Positions 5,632-12,254 of a stretch of 15,844 nucleotides of DNA are shown here, piece after piece. Source of the DNA: JAHEIJ01 sp040235565 (GTDB lineage: Bacteria > Pseudomonadota > Gammaproteobacteria > UBA6429 > Thiohalophilaceae); contig JBECLA010000051.1 of NCBI GenBank assembly GCA_040235565.1, positions 1 through 15,844 on the forward strand, written 5' to 3'. The notes under the pieces are model-generated. The model saw only the letters and a list, made by a program, of their open reading frames with translations. It was not told the origin of the DNA and searched no databases. Every line of letters starts with the position of its first letter. Position 1 is the stretch's first letter. The position numbers and the translations under genes were made by a program.

Positions 5632-8337
5632 TCAGGCAATACGCCCGTGACAGTGTTTGTATTTCTTGCCGGAGCCACAGGGGCAAGGCTCATTGCGACC
5701 GACTTTACGACCTTCACGCACATAGGGTGTGGCGGGCTCGGCCTGCGCCTCGGCTTCGGCTTCACCTTGCATGGCATTGACCTCGGCGTGCTGGAATTGC
5801 ATATCCCGGTCATGCTGACGGCGCTGGGCTTCCAGGGCTTGCAGTTCGGCTTCACTCCGCACCTGCACCCGACTCAGAATAGACACGACGTCATGTTTGA
5901 TGCGATCCAGCATCTCCGAAAACAGCTCAAATGACTCACGTTTGTATTCCTGCTTGGGATTTTTCTGCGCGTAACCCCGCAGATGAATGCCCTGGCGGAG
6001 TTGGTCCATTAATGCCAGATGATCCCGCCATTGACTGTCAACCACATGCAACATGACTTCTTTCTCCACCTGCCGAAGCACATCCGCACCAACCGCAGTC
6101 TGTTTGGCTTGATAGGTCTGGGATAAGCCATCGATAACACGTTCACGCAGTGCGTCCTCGTCCAGATTGGAATCCGCTTCGAGCCAGTCCCGGATATCCA
6201 GTTTGAGACCAAATTCCCCCTCCAGGGCTTCCTCCAGTCCCGAAATATCCCATTGTTCTTCGATACTTTGTGGTGGTACATAGGTGGAGATCACCCCATT
6301 TACGACATCCGCACGAATGGCTTCAATCGTCTCGGAAACCTCCTCCGCCGCAAGGATCTCATTCCGCTGGCTATAAATTACCTTGCGCTGATCATTGGCC
6401 ACGTCATCGTATTCCAACAATTGTTTACGCATATCGAAGTTATGCCCTTCGACCTTGCGCTGGGCGTTTTCGATTGCCCGACTCACCCAGGGATGTTCAA
6501 TCGCCTCGCCTTCCTGCATCCCCAGACGTTGCATAATGGCGCCGACACGATCCGAGGCGAAAATACGCATCAGGTTATCTTCCAGGGAAAGGTAAAAGCG
6601 GGAGGAACCGGGATCGCCCTGCCGTCCGGCGCGTCCACGTAACTGGTTGTCCACCCGACGTGATTCATGCCGTTCCGTACCCACAATGTGGAGTCCGCCG
6701 GCTTGCAACACCTGTTCATGACGCTGTTGCCAGGCTGTTGTCAACTGTTGCTCTTTTTCCGGAGTCAGATCTGCCACCGCGCCAAGTTCCACCTGCAGAT
6801 TGCCGCCCAACACAATATCGGTACCCCGACCCGCCATGTTGGTGGCGATCGTCACCGCGCCCGGTTGGCCGGCCTGGGCCACAATCTCGGCTTCCCGAGC
6901 ATGTTGTTTGGCATTCAGCACTTCATGCTGGATCTTGTCTTTGTTCAACAACCCGGACAGATATTCCGACACTTCAATGGAGGTGGTCCCCACCAGTACC
7001 GGTTGCTGGCGTGATTGGCATTCCTTGATGTCTTCCGCGATCGCCGCAAATTTTTCGCGTTGCGTGAGATACACCTGATCAACCCGATCATCGCGAATCA
7101 TCGGCCGATGCGTCGGTATCACCACCACTTCCAGGCCGTAAATTTGCTGGAATTCGTAGGCCTCGGTATCCGCGGTCCCGGTCATACCCGACAACTTGTC
7201 ATACAAGCGGAAATAGTTCTGGAAGGTGATGGAAGCCACGGTCTGGTTTTCCTGCTGGATAGTGACCCCTTCCTTGGCCTCCACCGCCTGATGCAACCCG
7301 TCCGACCAGCGACGCCCTGGCATGGTCCGGCCGGTGAACTCATCCACGATCACCACCTCATTGTTCTGCACAATGTAATCCACATCTTTCTGAAACAAGA
7401 CGTGGGCCCGCAAACCCGCAATGACATGATGCAATAAACCGATGTTGGCAACGTCGTAGAGCGTCTGTCCGTCGCCGAGCAAGCCGGCCTTGTTTAACAA
7501 TTGTTCGACATGCTCATGACCTTCCTCGGTCAGGTAGATCTGCTTGGCTTTTTCATCAACCGAATAGTCACCCGGGCCCTCTTCTTCTTCCTGCTTGGAC
7601 AGGCGGGGAACCAGGCCGTTGATCTTGTAATACAGGTCGGAACTTTCTTCCGCCGGACCGGAAATAATCAAGGGGGTTCGTGCCTCATCAATCAGGATGG
7701 AGTCCACTTCATCCACAATTGCGAACGCATGGCCGCGCTGGAACTGCTCGGCCTTGCTGAAGGCCATGTTGTCACGCAGGTAATCAAAGCCAAATTCATT
7801 ATTGGTGCCGTAGGTAATGTCGGCGGCATAGGCCGTTTGCTTGTCCGCAAACGGCATGTTGGAGAGAATCACCCCCACACTCAGCCCGAGGAAGCTGTAC
7901 AGTTTGCCCATCCAGTCGGCGTCACGTTGTGCCAGGTAATCGTTCACTGTCACCACATGCACACCGTTGCCGGGCAACGCATTCAGGTAAGCCGCCAGGG
8001 TGGCGACCAGGGTTTTCCCTTCGCCGGTGCGCATCTCGGCGATCTTGCCCTGATGCAGTACCATGCCGCCAATGAGTTGCACATCATAGTGGCGCATGTG
8101 CAAAACCCGCTTACCCGCCTCGCGCACCGCGGCAAAGGCTTCCGGTAGCAGGTCATCAAGGCTCTCCCCGTTGTTCAGGCGTTCCCGAAATTCCGCAGTC
8201 TTGGCCTTTAGTTCCTCATCGCTCAGTGCTTCATATTCCGCCTCCAGCGCATTGATTTGAGCGACCGCTTTGCGCATCCGTTTCACCAGTCGTTCATTAC
8301 GACTGCCGAAAATTTTCCTTAACAGTTTTGCTACCAT
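5632..8337 (-). CDS. secA: Protein translocase ATPase SecA
   Basis: SecA is the ATPase motor that pushes unfolded pre-proteins through SecYEG. The 901-residue product is full length. In order it shows: an N-terminal membrane-binding helix (KLLRKIFGSRNERLVKRM); Walker A MRTGEGKT (102-109); DEVD (209-212) followed by the IDEARTPLIISG segment; the pre-protein binding region; motifs ATNMAGRGTDI and QLRGRAGRQGDPG of the second nucleotide-binding domain; the helical scaffold; and a C-terminal zinc site (C885, C887, C896, H897) that binds SecB or lipids in homologues. The start ATG corresponds to the E. coli start. No secM-like gene precedes it; a CapA-like gene lies 143 bases upstream. A candidate promoter and a leader hairpin lie in that gap. 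It is followed at 11 bases by argJ. Confidence 0.99.
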   Translation of the reverse strand: MVAKLLRKIFGSRNERLVKRMRKAVAQINALEAEYEALSDEELKAKTAEFRERLNNGESLDDLLPEAFAAVREAGKRVLHMRHYDVQLIGGMVLHQGKIAEMRTGEGKTLVATLAAYLNALPGNGVHVVTVNDYLAQRDADWMGKLYSFLGLSVGVILSNMPFADKQTAYAADITYGTNNEFGFDYLRDNMAFSKAEQFQRGHAFAIVDEVDSILIDEARTPLIISGPAEESSDLYYKINGLVPRLSKQEEEEGPGDYSVDEKAKQIYLTEEGHEHVEQLLNKAGLLGDGQTLYDVANIGLLHHVIAGLRAHVLFQKDVDYIVQNNEVVIVDEFTGRTMPGRRWSDGLHQAVEAKEGVTIQQENQTVASITFQNYFRLYDKLSGMTGTADTEAYEFQQIYGLEVVVIPTHRPMIRDDRVDQVYLTQREKFAAIAEDIKECQSRQQPVLVGTTSIEVSEYLSGLLNKDKIQHEVLNAKQHAREAEIVAQAGQPGAVTIATNMAGRGTDIVLGGNLQVELGAVADLTPEKEQQLTTAWQQRHEQVLQAGGLHIVGTERHESRRVDNQLRGRAGRQGDPGSSRFYLSLEDNLMRIFASDRVGAIMQRLGMQEGEAIEHPWVSRAIENAQRKVEGHNFDMRKQLLEYDDVANDQRKVIYSQRNEILAAEEVSETIEAIRADVVNGVISTYVPPQSIEEQWDISGLEEALEGEFGLKLDIRDWLEADSNLDEDALRERVIDGLSQTYQAKQTAVGADVLRQVEKEVMLHVVDSQWRDHLALMDQLRQGIHLRGYAQKNPKQEYKRESFELFSEMLDRIKHDVVSILSRVQVRSEAELQALEAQRRQHDRDMQFQHAEVNAMQGEAEAEAQAEPATPYVREGRKVGRNEPCPCGSGKKYKHCHGRIA

Positions 8338-8389
8338 ATTCCAGCCTGAAATTGTTTTATGTGAAGACTCACTTACACTTCATCGACCA

Positions 8390-8403
8390 CCAGCTAAAGC
8401 TGG
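8390..8403 (-). other. Stem-loop in the predicted secA leader
   Basis: The 14-base sequence CCAGCTAAAGCTGG is an inverted repeat giving a 5-6 bp stem with a 2-4 base loop. It is about 50 bases upstream of the secA ATG, inside the 5' leader if the candidate promoter at 8428-8456 is used. No run of T follows on the minus strand, so it does not look like an intrinsic terminator. Its role is unknown. Confidence 0.35.
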
Positions 8404-8427
8404 CAAACCAGAAGCATAAAGGTGGGT

Positions 8428-8456
8428 ATTTTACAGGGCGAGGGACGATTTGTCCG
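8428..8456 (-). promoter_or_regulatory. secA: Candidate sigma-70 promoter for secA
   Basis: Read on the minus strand: CGGACA (-35 at 8456-8451, four of six), a 17-base spacer, and TAAAAT (-10 at 8433-8428, five of six). The predicted start would be near 8421, giving a leader of about 84 bases before the secA ATG. A 7-bp interrupted inverted repeat (8440-8459; GAGGGAC, five-base loop, GTCC-g-CTC on the plus strand) overlaps the -35 box and spacer. It could be an operator or the 3' hairpin of the upstream CapA-like transcript. Both readings are inference. Confidence 0.35.
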
Positions 8457-8480
8457 CTCAATCCAACATACCTGTTCGGG

Positions 8481-9596
8481 TTATTTCATACTTGTGGTGG
8501 TAGACGGCATCCGCTGCCGGGTGATCATCCCCTTGTCAGACACTAGCAATGGCGTTTGGGGAAAATCCATTTCTGTCAGACGCTTCATTAATCTGGCCGC
8601 CTCATGAGACGCATCCGGTTCTGGACCCAGGGGGCGTTGCTGACGGGCGGAGATGATTCGCCCGGTAACAAATTCGCCCTTGTCCGTGATGGTGATTTCC
8701 AGAACCGGCGCCAGACCTTTCAGTCCCGCCACGCTGATGCCGTAATAAGTACAGAAGTTACCCAGGCTGTAGGCGATCAAGCGCTCCTGATACAGTTCCA
8801 GCGCCCGAGGAACATGCGGTCCATGTCCAAGTACCACATCGGCCCCGGCATCAATAACGGCATGGGCAAACATCACCACATCACCCCGATCCTCGCCATA
8901 GTAAAACTCGGTGGCAAACGGAAGGTGTAAGGCCTCCAGTCCCTCGGCCCCGCCGTGGAACGACACCAGAACCAGATCATGTTCCGCCTTGAGACGGGCT
9001 ACCTGATGTTGGGCCGCAGCGATAGCCAACATGTCGTGGGAATTCTTGAACGGAGCGAAGGCGATCAACGCCACCCGTAGTCCCTTCACTGTCCAGCTGG
9101 CGATGTCACCGATCCGGCCGGAATGCTGTATCCCCATCTGCTGCAGCGCGTGCATGGAAGCATTACGGCCTTCTTCACCGAAATCACGGGCATGATTGTT
9201 CGCCAGACTCATGACATCAAACCCGGCCTGCTGCAGATTCATCGCATAGCGCGCCGGAGAACGAAATAAATAACAACGCTCGGGATTCTGGCATTGTTTG
9301 ACCGGTTCCCCGCCATCCAGCAGGGTCCCTTCCAGATTGCCAAAGGCAATATCCGCCTGTTGCAATACGGGTGACATGGCGGCCAGCAACTGCGCTCCGT
9401 CATTCGGCGGCAGATGATCGCGCGGATAATCGGTCCCGAGCATGATGTCACCGACCGCCGCAAGTTTTATGGAGACCGGCTCAGGCTCAGATAGTGGTTC
9501 AGGTTCAATAGCCGGGGAGGATCGCGGTGGGACGCCGCTGCAGCCACCGAGCAGGGTAATAATCAGGAGAAAGGCGCAAGTATACTTGCCGGCCAT
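8481..9596 (-). CDS. CapA-family lipoprotein (poly-gamma-glutamate capsule synthesis-like, metallophosphatase fold)
   Basis: A predicted lipoprotein of 371 residues: short N-terminus, hydrophobic stretch, then LLGGC with the lipidated Cys at residue 19. A Pro/Glu-rich linker (about 28-41) leads into a CapA/PgsA-type domain related to calcineurin-like phosphatases. Visible family motifs are GDIMLG (D50), FGNLEG (N87, E89), SLANNHARDFG (N133, N134, H135), VSFHGG (H214), GHGPHV (H258, H261) and AYSLGNF. These would form a metal site, so the enzyme is probably active, but its substrate is unknown; no capBC or pgsBC genes are nearby. The frame can extend to a GTG at 9626 next to the M23 stop, but the ATG at 9596 gives a normal lipoprotein signal and has GAGG ten bases upstream. 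It sits between the M23 peptidase gene (30 bases) and secA (143 bases). Confidence 0.88.
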   Translation of the reverse strand: MAGKYTCAFLLIITLLGGCSGVPPRSSPAIEPEPLSEPEPVSIKLAAVGDIMLGTDYPRDHLPPNDGAQLLAAMSPVLQQADIAFGNLEGTLLDGGEPVKQCQNPERCYLFRSPARYAMNLQQAGFDVMSLANNHARDFGEEGRNASMHALQQMGIQHSGRIGDIASWTVKGLRVALIAFAPFKNSHDMLAIAAAQHQVARLKAEHDLVLVSFHGGAEGLEALHLPFATEFYYGEDRGDVVMFAHAVIDAGADVVLGHGPHVPRALELYQERLIAYSLGNFCTYYGISVAGLKGLAPVLEITITDKGEFVTGRIISARQQRPLGPEPDASHEAARLMKRLTEMDFPQTPLLVSDKGMITRQRMPSTTTSMK

Positions 9597-9626
9597 CAAG
9601 CACAGGCCTCGTGGGCGCCGCGGCAC

Positions 9627-10559
9627 TTAGCGGGAAGCGTGGATATATTTGAGCGGATTAACGGCCCGACCGTTGTAAAGCACTTCAAAATGCACATGCG
9701 GGCCGGTGGAACGACCGGAACTACCCATATTGGCGACAATCTGGCCCTTTTTCACGGTTTGTCCGACTTTGACCTTGATTTCACTGTTATGCCCATAGCG
9801 GGTGACATAACCTTTGCCATGGTTGATCTCAACCAAATCACCGTAACCCGATCGCTTGCCGGCGTAGGTCACCACCCCGGCTGCCACAGCCACCACTTCG
9901 GACCCCAGCTTGCCCGCGAAATCTACGCCCTCATGATGGGCGGGGCGGCCGGTGAACGGATCCGTCCGCTTGCCGTAATACGAGGATAACCAGCCGCGGG
10001 TGATGGGCCGGCCCGCCGGGACAACTTCCGCCTCAAGATTGCGGTTCATCATCATGTCTTCCAGGACGCTTAATTGCTGGTCGCGATCTTTCAGTTGCAT
10101 GGAGAGTTGATCCAGCGTTTTAAGAAAATCGCTAACACCCATCGTGGCGATACTATCCTTGCTGATAGTTTCCGGTCCCCCCTGGGCCGGTGGCCGGTCA
10201 AAATTAAATTCGCCATTATCCAGTTTGGCCATCGAGGTCAGACGTTGGCCAAGTGCATCCAGGCGAATGACGTGGGCCTGTAATTTCCCCAACCGCAGCG
10301 CCAGCGCATCCATATTTTCCTCCGCCGAGCGAGTCGCCGCTTCAATTCTAAGGCGTTGCGCTTCCATTTCGGACTGCATGGCAAGGGTCAGATCATCCGG
10401 GTTGGCCTGCATATGCTTCACACCCAGCTGGTATCCGGTAAACAAAAAAGTCGCGGGTAAAATAACGAACAAACCGCTAAACAGTGCGGTCAGACGTTTT
10501 TTATTAAGGGTGAGCAGCCCCGAACATCCCTTTTTTTTTCTTAGAACGACGATATTCAT
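9627..10559 (-). CDS. M23 (LytM) family metallopeptidase, membrane-anchored with coiled coil
   Basis: A 310-residue protein predicted to cut peptidoglycan cross-links or to regulate such cutting in the periplasm. It has a basic cytoplasmic N-terminus, one transmembrane helix (about residues 23-46), a helical, probably coiled-coil region (about 57-112 and 142-172), and a C-terminal LytM domain (about 185-305). The zinc ligands are all present: H209 and D213 in HEGVD, and H290 in HVH, with H257 (RYGH) and H288 completing the active site. It is therefore not a degenerate EnvC-type activator by residue content. Members of this family commonly lie between the dciA/lpxC region and secA in gammaproteobacteria. 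The ATG at 10559 has only a weak ribosome-binding site. It is the first gene of the leftward run towards secA and is divergent from dciA. Confidence 0.95.
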   Translation of the reverse strand: MNIVVLRKKKGCSGLLTLNKKRLTALFSGLFVILPATFLFTGYQLGVKHMQANPDDLTLAMQSEMEAQRLRIEAATRSAEENMDALALRLGKLQAHVIRLDALGQRLTSMAKLDNGEFNFDRPPAQGGPETISKDSIATMGVSDFLKTLDQLSMQLKDRDQQLSVLEDMMMNRNLEAEVVPAGRPITRGWLSSYYGKRTDPFTGRPAHHEGVDFAGKLGSEVVAVAAGVVTYAGKRSGYGDLVEINHGKGYVTRYGHNSEIKVKVGQTVKKGQIVANMGSSGRSTGPHVHFEVLYNGRAVNPLKYIHASR

Positions 10560-10593
10560 AAAGCAATACGACCCTTCAAGTGCGTTTTCTAGG

Positions 10594-10614
10594 TATTATA
10601 TCGGCAAAGTGCCG
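10594..10614. promoter_or_regulatory. Candidate divergent promoter region with overlapping -10 boxes and a 5-bp inverted repeat
   Basis: The 84-base gap between the M23 gene and dciA contains TATTATA. Read leftward this gives a perfect TATAAT (10600-10595) towards the M23 gene; read rightward it gives TATTAT (10594-10599, five of six) towards dciA. Directly beside it is CGGCA-AAG-TGCCG (10602-10614), a perfect 5-bp inverted repeat that falls in the spacer of the leftward promoter. No good -35 box is seen in either direction, so an activator-dependent or extended contact would be needed. Low confidence. Confidence 0.35.
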
Positions 10615-10643
10615 CAAACCATTAATCTTAGAGTGTTTTTAGT

Positions 10644-11090
10644 ATGAATTTTTCAGGCCCATTGTACAAGTATCTGCGAGGAAAAAAAGGCGAGGTTGCG
10701 CAATTGGTCACACAGGGCCGGGAACTGCAGCGGCTCACCCGGTTATTACAAAAAGCACTCGATCCCAGCCTGGCTCCCCATTGTCGTGTCGGCAGCTTCG
10801 CCCCGCCCCAGCTGACCATCGTGGTTGATTCTCCCGCCTGGGCCAGTCGCCTGCGGTTTCAGGGCAAAACCCTGCTTCGCCAATTAATCCAAAAATACAA
10901 GGAGTTCAACGGAATCAGCCGCATAGAAGTGAAAATTTATCCCGTCCGACTGCCACGTCGAGAATCCCTCCCGCTACGCCGCCGGATCAGCCCTGCCGCG
11001 GCAGAAGGCATCACCCAGATGGCTCACAGCATCAATGATCCCGGCCTGAAACAGGCTTTACTCCGGCTCGCCAGCCGGGCAAACAAATGA
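10644..11090 (+). CDS. dciA: DciA family protein (DUF721), predicted replicative helicase loader
   Basis: A basic protein of 148 residues matching the DUF721/DciA family. DciA interacts with the DnaB helicase and assists its loading in the many bacteria that lack DnaC/DnaI-type loaders. The family core is visible as LAPHCRVGSF (about 43-52), LTIVVDSPAWASRLRF (about 57-72) and LLRQLIQKYKEFNGISRIEVKIYP (about 77-100). This gives the expected beta-alpha-beta KH-like arrangement, followed by a basic, probably flexible tail (PVRLPRRESLPLRRRIS). The start ATG at 10644 lacks a clear ribosome-binding site. It lies between lpxC (convergent, 13 bases apart) and the M23 gene (divergent), a common position for this family next to lpxC and secA. 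The product assignment is by family pattern. Confidence 0.9.
   Translation: MNFSGPLYKYLRGKKGEVAQLVTQGRELQRLTRLLQKALDPSLAPHCRVGSFAPPQLTIVVDSPAWASRLRFQGKTLLRQLIQKYKEFNGISRIEVKIYPVRLPRRESLPLRRRISPAAAEGITQMAHSINDPGLKQALLRLASRANK
11044..11078. other. Two tandem GC-rich hairpins inside the 3' end of dciA
   Basis: GCCTG-AAA-CAGGC (11044-11056) is followed by TTTA, and seven bases later CCGGCT-CGCC-AGCCGG (11063-11078) forms a perfect 6-bp stem. Both lie within the last 15 codons of dciA and 26-60 bases past the lpxC stop on the other strand. They could slow or end transcription from either convergent gene, but neither has a proper run of T, so an intrinsic terminator call is weak. Confidence 0.3.
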
Positions 11091-11103
11091 CCCTTTACTA
11101 AAT

Positions 11104-12015
11104 CTAATTGACTTTGACAGGTTGAACAAATGAAATCGGGGCGTCCTTCGGATCCTCGAATGTGACCTCTTCCCAGGCATCCTTTTGTTCCAACAGAGTA
11201 CAAAGCAACGTGTTATTCAACGCATGGCCGGATTTGTGGCCACAGAAGGCGCCGATCAGGCTATGACCCAACAGGTAAAGATCACCAATCGAGTCGAGAA
11301 TCTTGTGTTTGACGAATTCATCGACGTAGCGCAACCCGTCTTCGTTCAAAATACGGTAGTCGTCCACGACGACCGCATTATCAAGGCTGCCGCCCAATGC
11401 CAGATTATTTTCACGCAGGGTTTCAATCTGACTCATAAACCCGAAGGTGCGTGCCCGACTGACTTCCTTGACGAAAGACGTCGTTGAGAAATCCACTTCC
11501 GCCGCCTGGTAATCTTCCTTGAAAGCCGGATGGTTAAAATCGATGGTAAAGCTCACCTTGAAGCCGTCAAAAGGTTCAAAGCGCACCCACTTGTCTCCGT
11601 CTTCCACCGTGATATTGCGCTTGATGCGAATAAACCGCTTGGGGGCATTCTGTTCTTCGATACCGGCGGACTGAATCAAAAACACGAACGGCCCGGCACT
11701 CCCGTCCATGATGGGCACTTCTGGTGCATTCAGGTCAATGTATGCGTTATCAATGCCCATCCCGGCCAGGGCTGACAACAGATGCTCGACCGTGGAAACC
11801 CGCACATCACCATTCACCAGGGTGGTCGAAAGCGTAGTATCGCCGACGTTGGTCGCCTTGGCCTCAATCTCGACAGGTTGTTCCAGATCCACGCGACGAA
11901 ACACGATGCCCGTGTCTGCGGCTGCGGGACGTAAGGTTAAATAGACTTTTTCCCCGGTGTGTAATCCGACTCCGGTCGCCCGTATGACGTTCTTCAACGT
12001 GCGTTGTTTGATCAC
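11104..12015 (-). CDS. lpxC: UDP-3-O-acyl-N-acetylglucosamine deacetylase LpxC
   Basis: LpxC is the zinc enzyme for the committed step of lipid A synthesis, removing the acetyl group from UDP-3-O-acyl-GlcNAc. The product is 303 residues when started at the GTG at 12015; E. coli LpxC has 305. I prefer this GTG over an upstream ATG at 12057 because it gives the usual N-terminus (IKQRTLKNVIRATGVGLHTG) and has AAGGGA nine bases upstream (12025-12030). Catalytic and metal residues are visible: E77 and H78 (TVEHLL), His and Asp in KHKILDSIGDLYL, and the general-acid His in GHKSGHALNN. It lies 239 bases downstream of ftsZ, the standard end of the division cluster, and probably has its own promoter. 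In E. coli LpxC is degraded by FtsH through its C-terminal tail; the tail here is not obviously that signal. Confidence 0.98.
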   Translation of the reverse strand: MIKQRTLKNVIRATGVGLHTGEKVYLTLRPAAADTGIVFRRVDLEQPVEIEAKATNVGDTTLSTTLVNGDVRVSTVEHLLSALAGMGIDNAYIDLNAPEVPIMDGSAGPFVFLIQSAGIEEQNAPKRFIRIKRNITVEDGDKWVRFEPFDGFKVSFTIDFNHPAFKEDYQAAEVDFSTTSFVKEVSRARTFGFMSQIETLRENNLALGGSLDNAVVVDDYRILNEDGLRYVDEFVKHKILDSIGDLYLLGHSLIGAFCGHKSGHALNNTLLCTLLEQKDAWEEVTFEDPKDAPISFVQPVKVN

Positions 12016-12122
12016 TAGCAATGTTCCCTTGTTTGGCGATATGTCCTGGTAATGCAAATATCAGGCCGGCTTAATTCGTATTGGTTTTCGCAGCTGAAAA
12101 ATAGCAAACGAGATAACCTGCA

Positions 12123-12152
12123 ATGATAGAACAGATTCCCATTATTCAGCAA
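12123..12152 (-). promoter_or_regulatory. lpxC: Candidate lpxC promoter
   Basis: Read leftward: TTGCTG (12152-12147), an 18-base spacer and TATCAT (12128-12123, five of six to the -10 consensus). Transcription would begin near 12116, leaving about 100 bases of leader before the GTG of lpxC. A better -35-like TTGACG lies at 12166-12161, but no -10 box is at the right distance from it. Low confidence. Confidence 0.3.
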
Positions 12153-12213
12153 CTTATAAACGTCAATATGCTTATCGTCATATGTGACGAATTCTTGATA
12201 CCGAATTCAAGCC

Positions 12214-12233
12214 GTGGCAGTTCAAAACTGCAC
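12214..12233 (-). terminator. Hairpin after ftsZ, possible transcription terminator or RNA 3'-end stabiliser
   Basis: GCAGTT-CAA-AACTGC is a perfect 6-bp stem with a 3-base loop, extended by a 2-bp GT/AC pair across one bulged base. It begins 22 bases after the ftsZ stop on the minus strand. A second weaker stem (CTTGA...TCAAG, roughly 12194-12211) follows. No T-run follows, so it is not a textbook intrinsic terminator. The rest of the ftsZ-lpxC gap is AT-rich and contains two GAATTC copies 14 bases apart. Confidence 0.3.
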
Positions 12234-12254
12234 TATCTCCTTGTTATCAAAGTA

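Noticed and set aside
7501..8148. A 215-codon open frame on the plus strand inside secA
   Set aside because: It lies entirely antisense to a clearly real secA, has no ribosome-binding site or family features, and its composition is what a shadow frame would give.
8394..8417. A 7-codon frame in the secA leader ending in a stem-loop, resembling an attenuator peptide
   Set aside because: There is no Shine-Dalgarno sequence, the predicted transcription start is only about 4 bases upstream, and there is no run of regulatory codons. Mentioned in the findings only as context.
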